Shown piece by piece: positions 59,629-64,000 of a DNA stretch of 64,000 nt. Origin of the DNA: Roseateles_B sp041912595 (lineage in GTDB: Bacteria > Pseudomonadota > Gammaproteobacteria > Burkholderiales > Burkholderiaceae_C); contig JAYRMR010000016.1 of NCBI GenBank assembly GCA_041912595.1, positions 31,048 through 95,047 of the forward strand, read 5' to 3'. Positions within the stretch are counted from its first letter, which is position 1. Every line of letters begins with the position of its first letter. The position numbers and the translations under genes are program-made. The notes beneath the pieces were generated by a model, which saw only the letters and a program-made list of their open reading frames with translations, searched no databases and was not told the origin of the DNA.

Positions 59629-59656
59629 AGGCCGTCGCGGTGCGATGGCCTTTTTT
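59629..59656 (+). terminator. Intrinsic terminator of the fumarase gene
   Basis: AGGCCGTCGC-GGT-GCGATGGCCT (one G-U pair) followed by T6. A second stem without a T tract, CCCCGAAACT / AGTTTCGGGG, lies at 59594-59619. Confidence 0.8.
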
Positions 59657-59777
59657 CATGGGCCCGCGGCGCGGGAAATCTCAAGCAATTGCTACAGGAA
59701 GTCGCATTCCTGCCACCCGCATGCCACGAGCGGCCGCCAGCCTTTCTAGAATGGCGCAGCTTTTTCGAAAGGCCCCC

Positions 59778-60917
59778 ATGATTCAACGCAGAAACCTCCT
59801 CATTGCCGGCGGCCTCGCCCCCTTCCTGGGCGCCTGCTCGCGCCTGCCGGACACGGTCAAGATCGGCGTGGCACAACCGCTGAGCGGCCCGCTGGCCGCC
59901 CTGGGCAAGGACATGCTCGCGGGTGTGCAGCTGGCCGTGAAGGAGCTCAACGACGCCCACTTCTCGGTCAAGAACCAGAACATCACGCTGGAAGTCGTCG
60001 CGCGGGATGACAAGTCCGATGCCGCCACCGGCAAGAAGGTCGCTCAGGAGCTGGTCGATGCCGGTGTCGTGGCCGTGATCGGTCACCTGAACTCGGGCGT
60101 CAGCATCGAGGCCGCCCCGGTGTATGCCGCCGCCGGCATTCCGCAGCTGGCGATCTCCACCAACCCGAAGTACGGCCAGCTGGGCCTGGCCACCACCCTG
60201 CGCCTCGTCGCGAATGACGACCTGCAGGCCAAGGCCATGGCCAGCTACGCGCTCGCCAACCTCAAGGCTGAGCGCTTCGCCCTGGTCGACGACGGCACGC
60301 CCTACGGCAAGTCCCTGATCGCCGGCGTGCAGTCCCTCTTCAAGAAGAAGGGCAAGGAAGCGGCGCTGACGGCCTCGCTGGACGCCAAGACCACCACCTT
60401 CGACGACCTGATCGCCAAGATGGTGGCCGCCAAGATCGACGGCGTGATCACCACGCTGGCCGACTTCCAGGTCGAGGCGCTGATCAAGGGTATGGCCAAG
60501 GCCGGTCTGAAGGATGCCGTCCTGCTGGGTGGCGACACCATCAAGACCAATCTGCTGCCCAAGATGGACATGCCCATCCGCGGCGTCTACTCCACCTCGC
60601 CGGTGATCGAGCCCTACGAGTTCAGCGCCGGCCGCAGCTTCGAGACCCGCTTCGCCGCGGCCACGAAGCAGGAAGTCGTCTACGGCGCCCACTACGCCTA
60701 CGACGCCGTCCACTCCATCACCCTGGCCATGATCCGTGCCGGCAGCGCCGCGCCCGCCAAGGTGCTGGCCGCGATGAAGGAGCTGGACCTCCACGGCCCG
60801 GTGACCGCCAGCCTGCGTTACGACGCCAATGGCGAGCAGGCCTTCGGCACCATCAGCGTCTACGCCATCGAGAAGGGCCGCTGGGCCTCGGTGATGCGCA
60901 CGCGCGACTGGGACTGA
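59778..60917 (+). CDS. ABC transporter substrate-binding lipoprotein (branched-chain amino-acid type)
   Basis: A 379-residue type I periplasmic binding protein. The N-terminus MIQRRNLLIAGGLAPFLGAC combines a twin Arg, a hydrophobic stretch and a lipobox Cys (residue 20), so it is probably lipidated and may be Tat-exported. The body starts VKIGVAQPLSGPLAALGKDM, the typical LivJ-like opening, with VVAVIGHLNSGVS and GAHYAYDAVHSITLAMI later. No permease or ATPase gene is adjacent, so it is an orphan here. The start 59778 is chosen to place the signal at the N-terminus. Confidence 0.9.
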   Translation: MIQRRNLLIAGGLAPFLGACSRLPDTVKIGVAQPLSGPLAALGKDMLAGVQLAVKELNDAHFSVKNQNITLEVVARDDKSDAATGKKVAQELVDAGVVAVIGHLNSGVSIEAAPVYAAAGIPQLAISTNPKYGQLGLATTLRLVANDDLQAKAMASYALANLKAERFALVDDGTPYGKSLIAGVQSLFKKKGKEAALTASLDAKTTTFDDLIAKMVAAKIDGVITTLADFQVEALIKGMAKAGLKDAVLLGGDTIKTNLLPKMDMPIRGVYSTSPVIEPYEFSAGRSFETRFAAATKQEVVYGAHYAYDAVHSITLAMIRAGSAAPAKVLAAMKELDLHGPVTASLRYDANGEQAFGTISVYAIEKGRWASVMRTRDWD

Positions 60918-60935
60918 GCCTTCCCTGCCCCCAAG

Positions 60936-60961
60936 AAACGCGACCCACGGGTCGCGTTTTT
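60936..60961 (+). terminator. Intrinsic terminator after the binding-protein gene
   Basis: AAACGCGACC / GGTCGCGTTT stem with a short loop and T5. Canonical. Confidence 0.88.
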
Positions 60962-61351
60962 CATGGGCGAGCCCGACGACGTCAGGTCTGTCTTGCCGCG
61001 CAGTGTGGCCCAGGGAGCGCCTCCGCCGAATGCCCCCCGCCAGACGCGGCCGGCGTTCGCTCATCGCCCACCTCCCCGCGCCTCCCCCAAATTCCGTCAA
61101 GCCAGCGTCGCACGGCCACTTTTACACTGCGCCACCCCTGAAGAAGCGGGGGGCCCGCGCCCGGCCCCCCCCCCGCCCGGGCAAAAAATTTTTCGCGAAC
61201 AACCAGCCAAAAAAGAAAAAACCCGGTGTTNNNNNNNNNNTCGGGCACGCCGGGGTGGCCGGGCCTCTTTGCCCGGGCGCCACCCTTGACGCCGGGGCGC
61301 CCGGGCGCGGGGCCGCCACCGGTCCGTTCCAAGACTTTTGACTCGAACACC
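60962..61351. other. Intergenic region with assembly gap
   Basis: No gene is supported. Ten Ns occupy 61231-61240, and long C, G and A/T homopolymers flank them (61154-61230), as expected at a low-quality contig end. Open frames across the Ns should be ignored. The promoter of the following lipoprotein gene is probably in 61241-61351. Confidence 0.7.
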
Positions 61352-62242
61352 ATGCAAAACCTGAATCAGCGAGTTCTTCTCTCCAGCGTGCTGGCCCTGG
61401 CGGCCGTCCTGTCCGCGTGCGGCGGTGGCGGTGGCAGCAGCGGCAGCAGCAACAGCGGCACCCCCACGCCGAGCAACCCGACGCCCATCGCCGCCACCAT
61501 CAACGAGGGCAACTACCTGAACGCCGTGGCCCTCACCGGCCTGGCCGCGGACCGGCTGGACGACGTCAACACGATGATCGCCTACCTCTACAGCGCCGTG
61601 ATCGCGACCCAGGGCCTCCCCGGCAGCTATCCCTGCCCCCTGGGCGGCAGCGTCACCGTCGGTCTGCAGAGCAGCACCTATACCTTCACCGCGCAGGGCT
61701 GCCGTTTCGCCAGCTACACCGTGCAGAGCGGCACCATCACCGCCACCGGCGCCAGCGCCAGCCAGGTGAACGGCGTGTACTACCTGATGGGTGGCAACTT
61801 CGTCTTCACCGACGTGGACTACCTGAGCCAGTCGCAGGCGGGCAACCAGGTCATGAACGGGCAGTTCAAGCTGACCCGCAACGGGGATCTGAGCCTGGAC
61901 GCCAGCGGCCAGGCCAGCGTGCGCCGCAACGGTCGCACCGACACCTACACCCAGCTGCAGGTCCGCACCGGCACGCCGGACACCCGCACGCACGAGGTGC
62001 AGATCGACAAGCTGGCCTTCCGCCTGGAGACCCCGCGCTTCCCGCTGGCGCTGACCGTGGCCGGTGACAGCCGCACGGGCACCATCACGGCGACCGACAG
62101 CTCGAGCATCACCTTCACCCAGCAGGCGACGGCCTACAAGTACGAGCTGCGCCGCACCACCGGCGCGACGCCGTTCTACACCGCCACGCTGGCCGACAGC
62201 GACGCCGCCTTCAAGGCCGCGCTGGAGGAGATGCTGAAGTAA
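61352..62242 (+). CDS. Exported lipoprotein of unknown function
   Basis: A 296-residue lipoprotein: MQNLNQRVLLSSVLALAAVL and lipobox LSACGGGG, with a Gly/Ser/Thr/Pro linker after the Cys. The mature part is mostly beta (YTFTAQGCRFASYTVQSG, DTYTQLQVRTGTPDTR, GTITATDSSSITFTQQATAY). I recognise no named family. The start at 61352 is the first that gives a signal peptide; longer frames run through the assembly gap. Its 3' end overlaps the convergent MscS gene by 32 bases. Confidence 0.8.
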   Translation: MQNLNQRVLLSSVLALAAVLSACGGGGGSSGSSNSGTPTPSNPTPIAATINEGNYLNAVALTGLAADRLDDVNTMIAYLYSAVIATQGLPGSYPCPLGGSVTVGLQSSTYTFTAQGCRFASYTVQSGTITATGASASQVNGVYYLMGGNFVFTDVDYLSQSQAGNQVMNGQFKLTRNGDLSLDASGQASVRRNGRTDTYTQLQVRTGTPDTRTHEVQIDKLAFRLETPRFPLALTVAGDSRTGTITATDSSSITFTQQATAYKYELRRTTGATPFYTATLADSDAAFKAALEEMLK

Positions 62243-63509
62243 GCCCTGCCGCCTGATGCACCACCCGCTGCGGATAGGGGATCTCCACCCCCATCCGCCG
62301 CAGGGTGCGCAGGATGCTGAGGTTGACCTCCGAGCGCACGCCGCCCTGGCCGTTCTCGGGGTCGCAGATCCAGAAGACGATGGTCAGCTCCAGGCCGTCG
62401 GCGGCGAAGTTGCTCAGCTGCACGGTAGGCACCGGCTCCTTGAGCACACGCGGCACCTCGGAGACGGCCTCCACGAGCGCCGGCATCACGACGTCGAGGT
62501 CCGCCGCGTAGTCGACCTGCACGATCGTCGAGATCAGCACCTTGGGGTCGGCCAGGGAGGAGTTCTCGACGCGCGTCGTGATCAGCGTCTCGTTGGGCAC
62601 GATGGCCTCGCGGCCGTTCAGGGCGCGGATGACGGTGTAGCGGGTCTTGATGTCCGAGATGCGGCCCTCGAAGTTGTCGACCTTGACCATGTCCCCGATG
62701 CGCAGCGAGCGCTCGGCGAGGATCACGAAGCCCGACACATAGTTGGCCGCCAGCTTCTGCAGGCCGAAACCGATGCCCACGCCCAGCGCGCCGCCGAGCA
62801 CGCCCAGGGCCGTGAGGTCGATGCCGGCCGCGCTGAGCGCCACCAGCAGGCCGATGAAGAGCAGCACGGCCCGCGTGAGGTTCACGGCGATCTTGCGCAG
62901 CGAGAGGTCCGTCGTCGCGTTGCGCAGCAGCCGGCCCTCGATCACGGCGGACAGCCACAGCGCCAGCACCATCACGAAGACGGCGGTCAGGCTGCCCTCG
63001 ATCATGGCGCGCAGCGTGACCTGCGTGGAGCCCATCTTCCAGGAGATGTTCTCGAGCTCGTCCATCACGGCCGGCAGGATGCCGGTGATCCACAGGATGG
63101 AGCCGCCCCAGGCCAGCCAGGAGACGCTGCGCTCCAGGAAGCCGACCCAGCGGGAGTCCGGCATGGCCGCGCGCAGCACGCGGGCCGTGAGGCGGATCAG
63201 CACCAGGGACACGAGCACCGGGATGATCAGCTTGAACACCGCCGACTTGATGCCCAGCAGCGGCAGTGCCCGCCGCGCCGCGAAGGCCGCCACGAGCGCG
63301 AGCACCGGGAACAGCACGCCATCGACCACGTGGTTGCCGAAGAGCACCGAGGCCGGACGCTCGGGCGCGAAGCGCTTCAGGCGCGACACGATCAGCCAGG
63401 ACAGCGCCAGGCAGCCCAGCATCAGGCCCAGCTCCGTCAGGGCCGACACGGTGGCGAAGGAGGACAGCAGGCGCTGCACCTCTTCGAAATCAAGGGATTG
63501 GGTACTCAT
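62211..63509 (-). CDS. Mechanosensitive ion channel, MscS family
   Basis: A 432-residue MscS-type channel. About five membrane helices precede the pore helix region (ALGVLGGALGVGIGFGLQKL, about 244-263). The beta domain follows with LRIGDMVKVDNFEGRISDI, IVPNETLITTRVENSS and a C-terminal alpha/beta domain. It opens under membrane tension to relieve osmotic shock. It has more N-terminal helices than E. coli MscS (three), as is common in larger relatives. Convergent overlap of 32 bases with the lipoprotein gene. Confidence 0.92.
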   Translation of the reverse strand: MSTQSLDFEEVQRLLSSFATVSALTELGLMLGCLALSWLIVSRLKRFAPERPASVLFGNHVVDGVLFPVLALVAAFAARRALPLLGIKSAVFKLIIPVLVSLVLIRLTARVLRAAMPDSRWVGFLERSVSWLAWGGSILWITGILPAVMDELENISWKMGSTQVTLRAMIEGSLTAVFVMVLALWLSAVIEGRLLRNATTDLSLRKIAVNLTRAVLLFIGLLVALSAAGIDLTALGVLGGALGVGIGFGLQKLAANYVSGFVILAERSLRIGDMVKVDNFEGRISDIKTRYTVIRALNGREAIVPNETLITTRVENSSLADPKVLISTIVQVDYAADLDVVMPALVEAVSEVPRVLKEPVPTVQLSNFAADGLELTIVFWICDPENGQGGVRSEVNLSILRTLRRMGVEIPYPQRVVHQAAGLTSASPPARP

Positions 63510-63675
63510 GCACTCACTTCAGAAACACCAAGGGCGGCCTGCGGCCGCCCCAGATTCAAGCACAGATGCAACACCGGTCGGGCCGCACCCCGGATCAAGC
63601 GACACCCCCGGATCTGGCGCTGCCGGCCCCAGGGGCTGATTCCTCGACGGCCTGGCGACGCCCGGACGGGGGCGC

Positions 63676-64000
63676 TCAAACCCCGGTCAGGACGCGCAGA
63701 TGCGTGCCGACGCTGCGCGCCAGCGCCCCGAGGTGATAGCCGCCCTCCAGCACCGAGACGATGCGGCCCTGGCAATGGCGGGCCGCCATGTCCTTGATCC
63801 GCAGGGTGATCCATTCGTAGTCGGCCTCGACGAGCCCGAGCTGGCCGAGGTCGTCCTCGCGGTGGGCGTCGAAGCCGGCCGAGACGAAGATCATCTGCGG
63901 GCGGAAGCGCTCCAGCGCGGGCATCCACATGGCCTCGATCATCTCGCGGATCTCCCCGCCCCGCGTGTAGGCCGGGATGGGCACGTTGACCATGTTCTCG
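63676..64000 (-). CDS. Histone-deacetylase-family protein, C-terminal part only
   Basis: The last ~108 residues of an arginase/deacetylase-fold protein that continues past the right edge of the window. Visible are MVNVPIPAYTRG, RPQMIFVSAGFDAHREDDLG (the zinc Asp/His region) and VSVLEGGYHLGALARSVGTH. Bacterial members act on acetylpolyamines or acetyl-lysine; the substrate is unknown here. The frame is open to base 64000, so the ATG at 63993 is internal and not the start. Confidence 0.88.
   Translation of the reverse strand, partial: ENMVNVPIPAYTRGGEIREMIEAMWMPALERFRPQMIFVSAGFDAHREDDLGQLGLVEADYEWITLRIKDMAARHCQGRIVSVLEGGYHLGALARSVGTHLRVLTGV

Noticed and set aside
61226..61351. N-terminal extension of the lipoprotein gene through the N run
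   Set aside because: The gap bases are unknown, and the ATG at 61352 begins a standard lipoprotein signal peptide.

Overview
The window is about 64 kb of very GC-rich DNA with the gene content of a betaproteobacterium of the order Burkholderiales, most likely near Roseateles, Mitsuaria or Rubrivivax. The reasons are the high GC, a small Trp-rich TIGR04438-type protein, the aat-bpt pair, a YqhA-type membrane protein and a chitinase cluster. The species call is inference. One 10-base N run at 61231-61240 marks an assembly gap.

Region 1 (1-21.8 kb) is the 3' part of an extracellular contractile injection system (eCIS, Afp/PVC type), all on the + strand. It holds two tube proteins, a DUF5908 protein, a LysM tube adaptor, a VgrG-like spike, a PAAR tip, a gp25 wedge, two large baseplate proteins, a fibre-like protein, the tape-measure protein and an AAA+ ATPase. 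Many genes overlap by 4 bases, which suggests translational coupling. Sheath and cap genes are not visible and are probably to the left of the window. The operon continues into a 908-aa envelope-anchored protein of unknown role. Three candidate payload genes follow and share an N-terminal Gln-rich motif. One is a DUF4157 protease-like domain fused to what reads as a SAM-dependent methyltransferase.

Region 2 (21.6-31.4 kb) holds a chemoreceptor whose 3' end runs through a 12-G tract into the antisense of the last payload gene. It also holds a DUF2272 lipoprotein, a LysE exporter with a MocR-type regulator, riboflavin synthase, an ammonium transporter with a visible sigma-54/NtrC-type control region, an Spx/ArsC-like protein and the N-degron enzymes aat and bpt.

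Region 3 (31.5-33.6 kb) is lower in GC. It has four small genes, all on the - strand and separated by dyad-containing sequences, with start codons 3-5 bases after core-like heptamers in three cases. I read it as an integron-type gene-cassette array without an integrase in view.

Region 4 (33.9-41.4 kb) is a chitin-degradation cluster: one GH19 and two GH18 enzymes, each secreted with a CBM5/12 domain, behind an operator-like set of alternating GTGGTA/TACCAC half-sites.

Region 5 (41.5-64 kb) is mostly core metabolism and housekeeping: an LhgO-like oxidoreductase, a response regulator, a NUDIX protein, two tRNA-Val(CAC), dnaQ, lgt, two TPR paralogues, a LysR regulator divergent from ilvD, cytochrome c, acs, yqhA, nhaA, class I fumarase, an ABC binding protein, a lipoprotein, an MscS channel and the C-terminal end of a histone-deacetylase-family protein. 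Several clear intrinsic terminators and two families of GC-rich short repeats lie between these genes.
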